NCBI GenBank assembly: GCA_949316235.1
Contig: OX438744.1
Span: forward strand, 28,950,778-29,014,777
Direction: 5' to 3'
DNA length: 64,000 bases
Origin: Oegoconia quadripuncta
Taxonomy: Eukaryota > Arthropoda > Insecta > Lepidoptera > Autostichidae
Shown here: positions 1 to 9,267 of the stretch, piece after piece
Position numbering within the stretch: position 1 is the first letter of the stretch
Layout: the number at the start of each line of letters is the position of its first letter
Translations under genes and position numbers: made by a program
The notes under the pieces: model-generated
Databases searched by the model: none
What the model saw: only the letters and a program-made list of their open reading frames with translations
Told to the model about the DNA's origin: nothing

Positions 1-57
1 TGTTTATAATTTGGGAAGCTGTTTATTACATACTACGTCCTTACTTACGTCCTACTT
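1..57. other. unassigned AT-rich start of window
   Basis: Short imperfect TTACGTCC repeats lie next to the Helitron-like fragment that follows. Nothing else is recognised. Confidence 0.3.
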
Positions 58-215
58 ACGTCCGCGGCTTCGCCTGCGTGGATTAACTTTATTGCGGATA
101 TGTTGATTTGTTTATCCCGCGGGAACTGCTCCCTTTACCGTCATAAAAAAATATTCTGTCTTAATCCAGGGATATTCTCACGTATATACCAAATGTCATC
201 CGAATCCTTGCATTT
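58..215 (-). repeat. Helitron-like 3' fragment
   Basis: Read on the minus strand it carries the segment ending in a CCACGCAGGCGAAGCCGCGG-type end, with an upstream ATCCCGCGGGATAAAC-like block and a CCTGGATTAAGACAG-like block. The same blocks occur at 38245-38430 and 48336-48460. The termini are degenerate and no coding sequence is present. Confidence 0.5.
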
Positions 216-254
216 ATAATATTAGTTAGATTAGATAGGTACAATCATTTGTTT

Positions 255-330
255 ATGACGACCGATTGTTGTAGTGGATAGTGGCCCTATCAGCGAAACC
301 GATTCGATTCGAAAATCGATTTATAATATA
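255..330 (+). repeat. SINE-C head fragment
   Basis: GACGACCGATTGTTGTAGTG followed by ATAGTGGCCCTATCAGCG matches the 5' head of the fuller copy at 35369-35600. Only the head survives. Confidence 0.6.
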
Positions 331-356
331 AGTTAGAATTTCTCAGCAATTCAATT

Positions 357-612
357 TTATTTTCTTTCGAGTTTTAATAAAAATGTTGCAACGTGACGAA
401 TACCTAAAACCCCCTGAGTGACCAAAGCATGGTAGTATGTTGGCGTAACGTCATAAGGGGTTGTGTAATAAGCTGCTACGGCCATGCAGTCTATTACCGC
501 CCCAGTCAACATTTTGTGAAGAAACACTACATCAGTCATCAGACGTTGCGAAGCTCCCAAAAAGTTTGCGTTCACATGGAGATCACAAGCCTCCAATAGA
601 AAGCGATGAACT
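357..612 (-). pseudogene. possible LINE C-terminal fragment
   Basis: A minus-strand frame of about 80 codons is open here and runs into the Bel-Pao insertion point. The stretch QRLMTDVVFLHKMLTGAVID resembles a segment found near the C-terminus of R1/Jockey-type LINE polyproteins, with a basic patch, then hydrophobic residues, HK and G-x-ID. The rest is not recognisable. An alternative is a host exon, because the sequence beyond the retrotransposon would place a pyrimidine-rich stretch and an AG just upstream. I cannot decide between them. Confidence 0.3.
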
Positions 613-617
613 GTATA

Positions 618-792
618 TGTTGGAGACTGGCAGCTTGGACAGCCGTGGTCTGTCTATTTTGACAAGTTTTGCTATTGTTTGTTCGCGGTTGTTTTTCATG
701 TTTGTGCTGCCGAGAATAAATTATTGAATATATTAAATATCCAGCTTCATATTGTTGTGTAGCACCCATCCTGACTCAGCGGATAACTAACA
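618..792 (+). repeat. Bel-Pao 5' LTR
   Basis: Begins TGTTGGAGACTGGCAGC and ends CGGATAACTAACA. It contains an AATAAA polyadenylation signal at 715-720. It is at the short end of LTR lengths for this superfamily. The promoter start is not obvious by eye. Confidence 0.96.
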
Positions 793-810
793 TTGGTCCT
801 TCGAAAGAGA
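793..810 (+). other. probable primer-binding site
   Basis: TTGGTCCTTCGAAAG directly follows the 5' LTR. TGG at the start fits pairing with the CCA end of a tRNA. I do not assign the tRNA species. Confidence 0.5.
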
Positions 811-813
811 AAA

Positions 814-3800
814 ATGTTTACCAGGTCGAAGGGTAAGCTGTTGGAACAGGTTAGTACAAATATCGATCCTGTTCCCCATAGTTCCGGACCTTCGCTCCCC
901 CAGCATTCTCCTCGGTCATCAGCCCAGGAAGTGAACCCAGTTTTGGGAGCGAACGATCCGTCTCAATCTCAAACTCATTCGCCTCGGAAACCCGTCCCGA
1001 ATGTGAGCACAGAATTAGTTACGAGCGATGGATGTCTATCAAGCCGTGCCTCCAATAGCGCTTCACAATCGAGTGCGAGAACAATGATCGCGCAACGTTT
1101 AGAGGCGGAAGCCCGCCATGCGGTGGCTCTGGTACAGATCGCCGAACAAAGAGAAATAGAGAGGAGAGAGCTAGCTGCCTTGAAAGCCGAGGCTCAAAGC
1201 CGCGCCCTAGCCGCAGAACTCGCGGCTATAGATCGAGCTTCAGAGCATCGATCTCATGCTTCGCGGTCTCGCTCATCTGTGATTTCTTGGGTTCACAGCC
1301 TACCAGCAACTTTCGACGTGCCACCAGCACCTCCGGTATCCGAGGTGCATGTGCCACCCACAACGGCGGTTATGCCAACGGTTTGGTTCCCCTCGGGAGC
1401 TCCTATCCCTGCCGCCGCCGCGGTGCAAGCACCCGCATCGCCTACGGATGGCCCAACGCGTCGGCCGGTTACTATTACGCCTACCGTTGCCCACAGTTCT
1501 TTAGTGACCCCATCAGCGCCGGCGCCTTCCTGTACGTCTCGTAAGCACGCGCTTCCTTCCTGCAGTTACCCTACAAGCCAGCCAGCACAGCGTGCTGACG
1601 ATTTTAGGTATCTAGCGGAAGCTATCGTGTCGCTTAATGATAGGAAACCTAAGAACATAGATTTGACGATTTTTAGTGGCAAAGCGGCCGAGTGGATTTC
1701 TTTTAAACAAGCGTTTGATTTTTCTAAAGAAAGTTTTTCTAACAGGCACAATTTGATTCGCATTGGGTCTGCTCTGCGTGGTGAAGCAGCCCTGGCTGTC
1801 TCCGGGTTATTGAAGACCGCCGAGGACTGTGATGAAGTTATGCAGGCGCTCGAAGAGCGTTTTGCTAGACTGGAGATGATAGTGCTGGAAGAGCTGGCAT
1901 CAGTGCGAGCGCTCCCCAAGCTGAGGGGCGACCTATTAGACCTAAACACGTTTTCATCAAAAATACACAATTTAGTCGCAGTTATAAAACACATGAACAA
2001 AAACGATTATCTTTATTGCCCGGAATTATTCAATACAATTCTATCAAAATTAACTCCTCTTCAGCGTTCACTATGGACCCGTTATGCAGCCGAAAACTTT
2101 TCTAACGGCACTAAGCTTGAGCTGCTGTCTAGCTTCCTTAGGGATGAAGCCAGGCATCATACGCATTTCGGTTTGCCACCTCCACAGCCTGTCCAAATTA
2201 CCTCAACCGTTTCAAAGTCCAAAAATGTAGCAAATTGTCTCGTTACACGAATCACTCATGATTCGGGCGTTTGTGGTCTCTGTAAAGAAAACCATGTTCT
2301 GGCAGACTGTGGTAAATTTAAAGATTTTTCTCCTGACGAAAGAATGGCTTTCATTGTAAAAAATAAACGTTGTTTCCGTTGTTTGGGAAATAAACGTCAT
2401 AATTGGATGAAATGTCGCACAAAAAAGTGTGACATTGACGGTTGTCACTCATTTCATCATAAATTATTGCATGGTGCCAACTTACTTGTTTCACCGTCAA
2501 CGTCGCATCAAAAAGTTTGTGCTTGTACAGAAAAAGAGTCTACAACTAAAAATTTAGATTGCGAATCTTCTTTCGAAAAATCTCTACCATCGGTTTCAGT
2601 TCTCGATAATAACTCGACTTATGCTTGCTCTCATGAACGTCCGCGTTTTCGTAGAGTTTTGCTAAAAGTGATACCTGTGATTGTTAGCGGCCCTTTAGGT
2701 GAGGTCGAGACTCTTGCACTTTTAGACGATGGCTCTACCGCCACTTTAATAGATTCGGATATAGCCTCAAAAATCGGATTGAGCGGTCCGGAAGGACGCA
2801 TTCGAGTTCAAGGAGTAGGAGGCATGAGTCGAGAGGACAAAGTAAACTACGTCAATTTTGAAATTCGTGGGAAGTTCGCGTCTCATTCTTACCAAATTCA
2901 TAACGCTCGAGCCTTGAGGAACTTGAATTTGTCTAAACAGGCCGTAGTTTTTAATGACGTTTCCAAGTATGCTCATTTGACAGAAGTAGCTCATGAGGTA
3001 ACCTTCGAAGAGGGAAAGCCGATGGTATTGATTGGCGCTGAGGATTGGCACCTCACCGTGGCCCGCGATATCAGGTCCGGCACTCGCGCTCAGCCGGTCG
3101 CGACCCTGACCCTTCTTGGGTGGGTGGTGCACGGGGCGGCTCATGGTAAGACGAAACTAGTCCATTTTGTCAACCATACTGCTACCTTAGAAGAGCCTTC
3201 TCTTGAGAATTTAGATTTTTTAGTTAGGAAACAGTTCGATTTAGACGTTCTTGGAGTCACTAAGTTCCCACCAGCGTTTGGCCCTCAACACAAGCGGGCT
3301 ATCAAAATTCTTGATGATACCGCTCGCCGTCTTCCGGACGGGAGATTCGAGGTTGGTCTTCCCTGGAAGGACAACATTCCTAATGTACCCGATAGCTATC
3401 AACAAGCGTTGAAACGCCTCTTATCTCTCGAACGTAAGATGTCCAGGGACCCGGACTTCGCTAAGGCCTATCGTCAGAACGTCAATGCAACGTTCGAGAA
3501 GGGTTACGCGGAAGAATGTCAAGTCCAGCACGACCAGTTAGTTGCAGGGGGTGCTACTAAATTCTGGTATCTTCCCCACTTTGCTGTTATACACCCAAAA
3601 AAGAAAAAGGTCCGCATGGTTCATGATGCCGCGGCTAAGACCAATGGTATTAGTTTGAATTCGCTTTTGTTAACTGGACCTGACCTTCTTCAGTCGTTGT
3701 TAGGTATTCTCTTGCGGTGGCGAGAGGGACGCGTGGCATTGATGGCTGATATTAAGGAAATGTTTCCCCAAATTAAAATTAGAGAGTCTGATAGGGATAT

Positions 3801-6558
3801 GCAGCGTTTTCTTTGGCGCGACGGAGATCGTACGGCATCCATTAAGGAGTTTCGCATGAGCTCTATGATTTTCGGCGCAGCCTCGAGCCCCTGCACCGCT
3901 ATTCACCTTTTAAACAGAAATGCAAAAGAATATGCCCATCTCTTTCCGAAAGCTTCGCGGGAGGTAGGGAAAAATACTTACGTGGACGACTATGTCGGCA
4001 GCGTATCGAGTATAGAGAAAGCGGCAGTTCTCGTGAAAGATTTGGTTCAGCTTCATAAGCTTGCGCAGTTTGAGATGCGCGGATGGATTTCTAATTATCC
4101 TAAAGCGCTAAAATTGATTTCTCCAGATCTAATCGCAACGCCACCATCGTCGGAGGTCCCAGTTATGGCGGCTCCTGCCAATGTTCGTACTCTCGGTCTT
4201 TATTGGTGTCCTACGGAAGATACTTTAGGGTTTCGCCCTGAGTTCCCTGAGGAGTTTCCCACCGTGCTTACAAAGCGAATTGCTCTGTCTCATGTAATGC
4301 GATTGTTTGACCCCTTAGGAATTCTTTCACCGCTTACGGTCCACGGAAGGATACTCCTTCAGGAAGCTTGGCGCTCCAAAATTAGTTGGGATGAGTCCTT
4401 TCCGGTAGAGCAGTACGAACGTTGGCGAGCATGGTACAAGCATTTACCAAACATACGTTCTATGAAATCGCCTCGTTGGTATTTGCTTCCTGGTTTCAAT
4501 CCAGTAGACCGCGAGCTACATGTTTTTGCTGATGCCAGTGAGTCCGCATACGCATGCGTTGCCTACTGGCGTTTTGTCGACGCATGCGGACGCGTACACA
4601 TCTCTCTGATTGCCGGTAAGGCTCGTGTAACACCTAATAAGCCAGTATCTATTCCACGGCTTGAACTTCAAGCCGCATTAGTAGCCGTCCGTCTGGCAGG
4701 AACTATTTGTTCGGAACATGATATGAAGCCCAGCCGGCGGTATTTCTGGACAGACTCTATGAATGTTCTCGGTTGGTTACGAACGGAAGGTCGTTCTCTG
4801 AAGACGTTCGTGGCGAACCGAGTCGGTGAAATATCGGAGGTAACGGATGTAGCAGAGTGGCATTGGGTTCCAACTGGCCTCAATGCCGCCGATGATGCTA
4901 CTAGAATTGGCGAAGGAGTTCCCTCTAGGTGGCTTCTGGGTCCATCGTTTTTAAGCTTAACTCCCGACACCTGGCCCTCGGAAATTTCATCAGACTTAAG
5001 CGATGAATGCTTACAGGAATTTAAGCATCGCGATAGCATTCTCGCGACTACGGTTGACCCGCCGCGACTGTTATCAGTACCAATTGCGGCGGATCCATCA
5101 CGTTTTTCTAGCTGGTTGAGGACGTTGCGCGCGACCGCTCGCGCGCGACAATACATCAACCGGCTGAAAAGTTTGTTAGAACGTCATTCACATGTCATTT
5201 CATCTCCTCATTGTAATTCATTAGTGGCAGAAGATTTGATGAGAGCGGAATTAGATATCCTGCGCCAGAGTCAAATAGAATCTTTCCCGGAGGAATTAGA
5301 GGCGCTCCGTAATCAGAAGCCTGTCGAGAGGCGCAGCCGTTTGTGGAAGCTGTCACCGTATTTGGATGCCGAAGGTTTGATTCGTTTGCGCGGCCGTATA
5401 GAGACAGCAGACGTCCCCGTCGACGTCAGGCGACCTATCGTTTTGGACGGACGTCACCGAACCGTGCGTCTTCTTTTAACTCATTACCATTGCAAGGCCG
5501 CCCACGCGCAACCAAATCTGGTCATGAATGAAATCCGCCAGAGGTACTGGATTCTTCACCTGAGGACCACAATCCGTGCACTCGTCCTTCGCTGCGCTCG
5601 GTGTGTGCTCGACAAATCGAAGATTCTCAGTCCACCGATAGGAGATTTGCCTCCGGAGAGATTGGCACACCATCGACGGCCTTTCACGTACGTTGGGTTG
5701 AATTACCTGGGCCCCATGAACATTAGTGTTGGCCGGAAGCGCGAGAAAAGGTATATTGCGCTTTTTACTTGCATGACTGCTAGAGCCGTTCATTTAGAGA
5801 TAGCAGCAAGTTTGACCACTGACAGTGCCCTGATGGTCCTAAAGCGCTTTATTGCCAGAAGAGGAACCCCTGCAAAGATTTTTTCCGACAATGGAACCGC
5901 GTTCGTAGGGGCGAATAACATGCTGAAAGCCATGGCGGAAGCTGGCGCCGACAGCGGAATCATCTGGTCCTTCCAGCCGCCAGCTGCACCCCATATGTCC
6001 GGAGTCTGGGAGAGGCTTGTGCGTTCGGTGAAGACAGCCCTGAGAGTAATGCTACGGGAACGTGCTCCAAAAGAGGAGATACTCTCGACCGCCTTACTAG
6101 AAGCAGAAGCGCTCATTAACAGCCGCCCACTAACAGATATTCCTACGGAACCCGGTTCTGCCGAAGCCCTCACCCCATTTCATTTTCTGTTAGGCTCATC
6201 TTCGCCATATTATCCAGTGCCCATTAATTTAGATGATGGCGATCTCCTGGGTAGAAGCGACTGGCGTAAATCTCAGCGTCTCGCTGATATGTTTTGGAGT
6301 CGCTGGGTAAAGGAATATTTGCCCTCGCTCTTACCTAGGGGCTCCTCTAATAGAGATATAAAACAGTCCGTGGCCGTTGGAGACTTAGTCTTGATCGTGG
6401 ATCCTTCACTACCTAGAGGAACCTGGCCCCGTGGTCTGGTCTCTAAGGTTTTCCCGGGCCGGGATGGGGTGTTTAGGGTAGCGGAGATATCCACAACTGG
6501 AGGCAGTCTTCGACGGCCTTTAACCAAGCTGATCAAGTTGGCAGTCTCCTCTCAGTAG
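814..6558 (+). CDS. Bel-Pao Gag-Pol polyprotein
   Basis: A single frame of 1914 residues from the ATG at 814; the frame is open back to 793 but with no earlier ATG. The N-terminal ~270 residues are low-complexity, followed by a gag-like domain (about 270-460). A zinc knuckle CFRC...H...C lies at 520-534, in CX2CX5HX4C spacing. The aspartic protease motif LLDDGST is at about 636-642. RT carries YVDDY at 1056-1060. RNase H begins at FADASES (D1240) and runs to WHWVPTGLNAADDATR. The integrase zinc region is HYHCKAAH...CARC, and its core has SDNGT (D1692) and GVWERL (E1733). A DUF5641-like C-terminus follows. At the first integrase catalytic position, where Bel-Pao proteins usually have GxDYFGP, this copy reads GLNYLGP with N1630 (codon AAT at 5701). 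That should abolish strand transfer in this copy if the alignment is right. Translation as one frame without a gag stop is normal for the superfamily. Confidence 0.96.
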   Translation: MFTRSKGKLLEQVSTNIDPVPHSSGPSLPQHSPRSSAQEVNPVLGANDPSQSQTHSPRKPVPNVSTELVTSDGCLSSRASNSASQSSARTMIAQRLEAEARHAVALVQIAEQREIERRELAALKAEAQSRALAAELAAIDRASEHRSHASRSRSSVISWVHSLPATFDVPPAPPVSEVHVPPTTAVMPTVWFPSGAPIPAAAAVQAPASPTDGPTRRPVTITPTVAHSSLVTPSAPAPSCTSRKHALPSCSYPTSQPAQRADDFRYLAEAIVSLNDRKPKNIDLTIFSGKAAEWISFKQAFDFSKESFSNRHNLIRIGSALRGEAALAVSGLLKTAEDCDEVMQALEERFARLEMIVLEELASVRALPKLRGDLLDLNTFSSKIHNLVAVIKHMNKNDYLYCPELFNTILSKLTPLQRSLWTRYAAENFSNGTKLELLSSFLRDEARHHTHFGLPPPQPVQITSTVSKSKNVANCLVTRITHDSGVCGLCKENHVLADCGKFKDFSPDERMAFIVKNKRCFRCLGNKRHNWMKCRTKKCDIDGCHSFHHKLLHGANLLVSPSTSHQKVCACTEKESTTKNLDCESSFEKSLPSVSVLDNNSTYACSHERPRFRRVLLKVIPVIVSGPLGEVETLALLDDGSTATLIDSDIASKIGLSGPEGRIRVQGVGGMSREDKVNYVNFEIRGKFASHSYQIHNARALRNLNLSKQAVVFNDVSKYAHLTEVAHEVTFEEGKPMVLIGAEDWHLTVARDIRSGTRAQPVATLTLLGWVVHGAAHGKTKLVHFVNHTATLEEPSLENLDFLVRKQFDLDVLGVTKFPPAFGPQHKRAIKILDDTARRLPDGRFEVGLPWKDNIPNVPDSYQQALKRLLSLERKMSRDPDFAKAYRQNVNATFEKGYAEECQVQHDQLVAGGATKFWYLPHFAVIHPKKKKVRMVHDAAAKTNGISLNSLLLTGPDLLQSLLGILLRWREGRVALMADIKEMFPQIKIRESDRDMQRFLWRDGDRTASIKEFRMSSMIFGAASSPCTAIHLLNRNAKEYAHLFPKASREVGKNTYVDDYVGSVSSIEKAAVLVKDLVQLHKLAQFEMRGWISNYPKALKLISPDLIATPPSSEVPVMAAPANVRTLGLYWCPTEDTLGFRPEFPEEFPTVLTKRIALSHVMRLFDPLGILSPLTVHGRILLQEAWRSKISWDESFPVEQYERWRAWYKHLPNIRSMKSPRWYLLPGFNPVDRELHVFADASESAYACVAYWRFVDACGRVHISLIAGKARVTPNKPVSIPRLELQAALVAVRLAGTICSEHDMKPSRRYFWTDSMNVLGWLRTEGRSLKTFVANRVGEISEVTDVAEWHWVPTGLNAADDATRIGEGVPSRWLLGPSFLSLTPDTWPSEISSDLSDECLQEFKHRDSILATTVDPPRLLSVPIAADPSRFSSWLRTLRATARARQYINRLKSLLERHSHVISSPHCNSLVAEDLMRAELDILRQSQIESFPEELEALRNQKPVERRSRLWKLSPYLDAEGLIRLRGRIETADVPVDVRRPIVLDGRHRTVRLLLTHYHCKAAHAQPNLVMNEIRQRYWILHLRTTIRALVLRCARCVLDKSKILSPPIGDLPPERLAHHRRPFTYVGLNYLGPMNISVGRKREKRYIALFTCMTARAVHLEIAASLTTDSALMVLKRFIARRGTPAKIFSDNGTAFVGANNMLKAMAEAGADSGIIWSFQPPAAPHMSGVWERLVRSVKTALRVMLRERAPKEEILSTALLEAEALINSRPLTDIPTEPGSAEALTPFHFLLGSSSPYYPVPINLDDGDLLGRSDWRKSQRLADMFWSRWVKEYLPSLLPRGSSNRDIKQSVAVGDLVLIVDPSLPRGTWPRGLVSKVFPGRDGVFRVAEISTTGGSLRRPLTKLIKLAVSSQ

Positions 6559-6570
6559 TGTGGCTTTGCC

Positions 6571-6584
6571 ACAGGAGAGGGTGG
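6571..6584 (+). other. polypurine tract
   Basis: ACAGGAGAGGGTGG abuts the start of the 3' LTR, the expected place for plus-strand priming. Confidence 0.65.
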
Positions 6585-6759
6585 TGTTGGAGACTGGCAG
6601 CTTGGACAGCCGTGGTCTGTCTATTTTGACAAGTTTTGCTATTGTTTGTTCGCGGTTGTTTTTCATGTTTGTGCTGCCGAGAATAAATTATTGAATATAT
6701 TAAATATCCAGCTTCATATTGTTGTGTAGCACCCATCCTGACTCAGCGGATAACTAACA
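6585..6759 (+). repeat. Bel-Pao 3' LTR
   Basis: Matches the 5' LTR base for base by eye over 175 bp and is followed by the second GTATA target copy. Confidence 0.96.
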
Positions 6760-6965
6760 GTATATATGATAATATTAAAAACAATATTTAAATCGAGTTA
6801 GTAATATACAAATACTGCCTTTAAACACCTTACATCCGGCCGGTCCCGGCCATCGAACTCCGGACATGTGCGCACGCGCCGCGCCACACTGTCTTCCTCA
6901 TTCATCGGCTAGCTCAAAAGAGTTTATGTATGAGTTAGTGAGAAACGAAAGCTTTGGACTTACTA

Positions 6966-7834
6966 TACAGGGCGTCCCAAAGTTATGGGACATGAAGGGG
7001 AAGTACCTTAAATATCGTAGATAGTGAATTTTGCTCAAAGAAGACTTTATGTTATTTTTAAAAGTTAGTAATTCTGCATTCATAGATTTTCTAAAAATTA
7101 TTTGCTTCGGCTGGGAATCGAACCGACTCAAATGTGAAAAAAAAAACACCCTACTTTTATGATGCCAATCGAAAGAATAGCTAAAAAATAATAACTCTGC
7201 CTAAGTAACATAGTATTTTAAAAGAAAGGAACAACGTGAAATTAATCATTTTAATCAAATAAAAAACATACATGAAACTGCCGTAGTCAATTAAGTAGGT
7301 ATTTTTTTGTAAATTAATTAATTAAATGCTCAAAATGTGATCCCTCTTGTCTTACGCAAATCGCCAATCTTTTAATGAGCCCGCTGCCTGTTGATTTTCT
7401 AATCATTTTATGGTGAACACTCGATGTGATATGGCACAATTCTGTTTGCAACTCGCCTACGTTCTCGTATCGCTTTTTGTATAGCATATCTTTCACGTAT
7501 CCCCAAAAGAAGAAATCACTTTAGCAATAAATAACTTTCTTGAAATTTGACTCAATCATTTTATGTTGTTCCTTTCTTTTAAAATACTATGTTACTTAGG
7601 CAGAGTTATTATTTTTTAGCTATTCTTTCAATTGGCATCATAAAAGTAGGGTGTTTTTTTTTTCACATTTAAGTCGGTTCGATTCCCAGCCGAAGCAAGT
7701 AATTTTTAGAAAATCTATGAATGCAGAATTACTAACTTTTAAAAATAACATAAAGTCTTCTTTGAGCAAAATTCACTATCTACAATATTTAAGGTACTTC
7801 CCCTTCATGTCCCATAACTTTGGGACGCCCTGTA
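6966..7834 (-). mobile_element. internally deleted rosa-like mariner (869 bp)
   Basis: TA target copies at 6964-6965 and 7835-7836 flank TACAGGGCGTCCC ends. Inverted repeats of 270 bp (6966-7235 and 7565-7834) match those of the full element at 45800-47923. Relative to that element about 1261 bp is missing, from the 5' leader to the codon of the third catalytic Asp, with about 6 filler bases at the junction. It cannot make transposase, but it keeps both ends and could be moved in trans. Confidence 0.95.
7314..7517 (-). pseudogene. mariner transposase C-terminal remnant
   Basis: It encodes the last 67 residues of the transposase (from DFFFWGY to the stop), identical by eye to residues 287-353 of the intact copy at 46514-47575. 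There is no start codon context and the first two catalytic Asp residues are lost. Confidence 0.95.
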
Positions 7835-7877
7835 TATCTATACAGTAATTACGTGTTGATATGTAGATGGTGTAATA

Positions 7878-8310
7878 CTGAGTCTTTACCTATGAAATTG
7901 GAGTTTTTTTTCTTCGTTAATCATATGTACCAATTCCTGCGATTTTCAAAGCTATATCCAAATTTGTTTTTTATTTGAAAAATGGAATATTATTTCAAGG
8001 TTTCACATGAAATATTTTTTAATTTCTGGGCTAAATCACATAATAAAAAAAATTTTGAACAAAGCTCTTTTCATGTGCTTCCCATAATCATTTCTTAGAT
8101 TCGCTGAAACTTTTATAAAGCGGTTACTTTTAAAAATTAACGCTGTCTATACTTAACTTAATGTTATCCGATAATGCACACAAAGTTTAGCTAAATTTGG
8201 ATTTCCCCGTTTAGCCATTTCCAAAAAAAAAATCAAAAATGTTTGTATGGAGAAAACATTCTTAATGAAATTCTTCATACAAAACGCCAATTTTATAGGT
8301 AAGGACCTAA
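7878..8310 (-). mobile_element. MITE-mar copy (433 bp)
   Basis: The ends carry CTTTACCTATGAAATTGG and its inverse, and TA lies at both flanks (7876-7877, 8311-8312). The terminal sequence TTAGGTCC-TTACCTATGAAATTGG-CG resembles the inverted repeats I remember for cecropia-type mariners. There is no transposase frame. It is inverted relative to the copies at 8776 and 17385. Confidence 0.8.
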
Positions 8311-8433
8311 TATATTTATACTTGTGTTAGAAAACCCCGCTCTTCCATAACAAAATAAATGAAAAATAAATAAAAAATAAATAAAATATAACCCATTAAC
8401 TTAAGATTAAAAGTATGTATGTGTGTATGTAAA

Positions 8434-8524
8434 TTTTTTTTTTTATATGAGAGGTAGGCAAACGAGCATGCGGGTCACATGATGGAAAGCAATTACCGCC
8501 GCCCATGGACACCCGCAACACCAA
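8434..8524 (-). repeat. LT4 LINE 3'-end fragment
   Basis: The inverse of the last ~90 bp of the CR1-type LINE at 36590-37235: GCCGCCCATGGACACCCGCA, CAAACGAGCATGCGGGTCA and an oligo-T (poly-A) end. Confidence 0.8.
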
Positions 8525-8627
8525 ATGGATGTGTGTATGTAAATAATGAGTTGATTTATGGCAAACCTTCTTCAGGAAATTTTTGTCCAGGGTACTTACT
8601 ACTGGTATGATGCAGTGATCGTGTGTA

Positions 8628-8775
8628 TGGTTATCATCACCAGCCTCAAACGTCCCTACTGTTGAGGAACGGCCTCCTCTCACTGGGAGAGGGTATGGGC
8701 CATAAACCATGGTAGATTTGTGTCAGTCTAGTGACCACCTAACAGTCAGGGTTTTTAAGCCGCCCATGACTTGGA
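8628..8775 (-). repeat. SINE-5S 3' part
   Basis: Contains the ACGTCCCTACTGTTG, CACTGGGAGAGGGTATGGG and ACAGTCAGGG blocks shared with 24358-24605, with the tail at the left (ATCATCACC). The 5S-like head is absent and the copy joins a truncated MITE-mar. Confidence 0.65.
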
Positions 8776-9147
8776 CTGTATTCTCCATACAAACTTTTTT
8801 TTTTTTTTTTTTTGGGAACGGCAAATCCAAATTTAGCTAAACTTTTTGTGTATTTATCGGGCAACATGAAGTTAAGTATAGGCAGCGTTAATTTTTAAAA
8901 GTAACCGCTTTAAAAGTTTCAGCGAATCTAAGAAATGATTATGGTAAGCACATGAAAAGAGCTCTGTTCAAAATTTTTTTTATTATGTGATTTAGCCCAG
9001 AAATTAAAAAATATTTCATGTGAAACCTTGAAATAATATTCCATTTTCCAAATAAAAAACGAATTTGGATATAGCTTTGAAAATCGCAGGAATTGGTACA
9101 TACGATTAACGAAGAAAAAAACTCCAATTTCATAGGTAAAGACCCAA
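8776..9147 (+). mobile_element. MITE-mar copy, left end missing
   Basis: Matches 17385-17798 from CTCCATACAAAC to AATTTCATAGGTAAAGACCC, with TA at 9148-9149. The left ~50 bp, including the terminal repeat, is missing and replaced by a SINE-5S fragment. Confidence 0.75.
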
Positions 9148-9235
9148 TACTTAAAAGAAAACCCCAACACTAAAAATGTTAGGTATCTAAGTAAATGAAA
9201 ATAAACAAAAAAAAAAATAAACTAGTAGTTTCTCG

Positions 9236-9267
9236 CTTGCAAGCTAGATGTAAAGCTAGCTTGCAAG
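9236..9267. other. perfect 12-bp stem hairpin
   Basis: CTTGCAAGCTAG and its exact reverse complement are separated by 8 nt. CTTGCAAG is itself palindromic. Confidence 0.8.

Larger units (their letters stand above)
618..6759 (+). mobile_element. full-length Bel-Pao LTR retrotransposon
   Basis: Two 175-bp LTRs, identical as far as I can read, bracket a single long open reading frame. The insertion is flanked by a 5-bp target duplication, GTATA, at 613-617 and 6760-6764. LTR ends are TGTT...AACA. A primer-binding region follows the 5' LTR and a purine-rich tract precedes the 3' LTR. Domain order in the polyprotein is gag, protease, RT, RNase H, integrase, as in Bel-Pao elements. No envelope-like frame follows integrase. 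LTR identity and the open frame indicate a very recent insertion. One integrase catalytic position looks substituted (see the CDS), so this copy may not insert on its own. Confidence 0.97.

Noticed and set aside
1287..6536. Several frames of 60-160 codons antisense to or out of frame with gag-pol
   Set aside because: Shadows of the long Bel-Pao frame.
6559..6584. Envelope gene downstream of integrase
   Set aside because: Only 26 bp separates the stop codon from the 3' LTR.
7651..7848. 65-codon frame repeated at 6898, 45792 and 47740
   Set aside because: Lies in the mariner inverted repeats, appears at every end in both orientations, and has no protein features.
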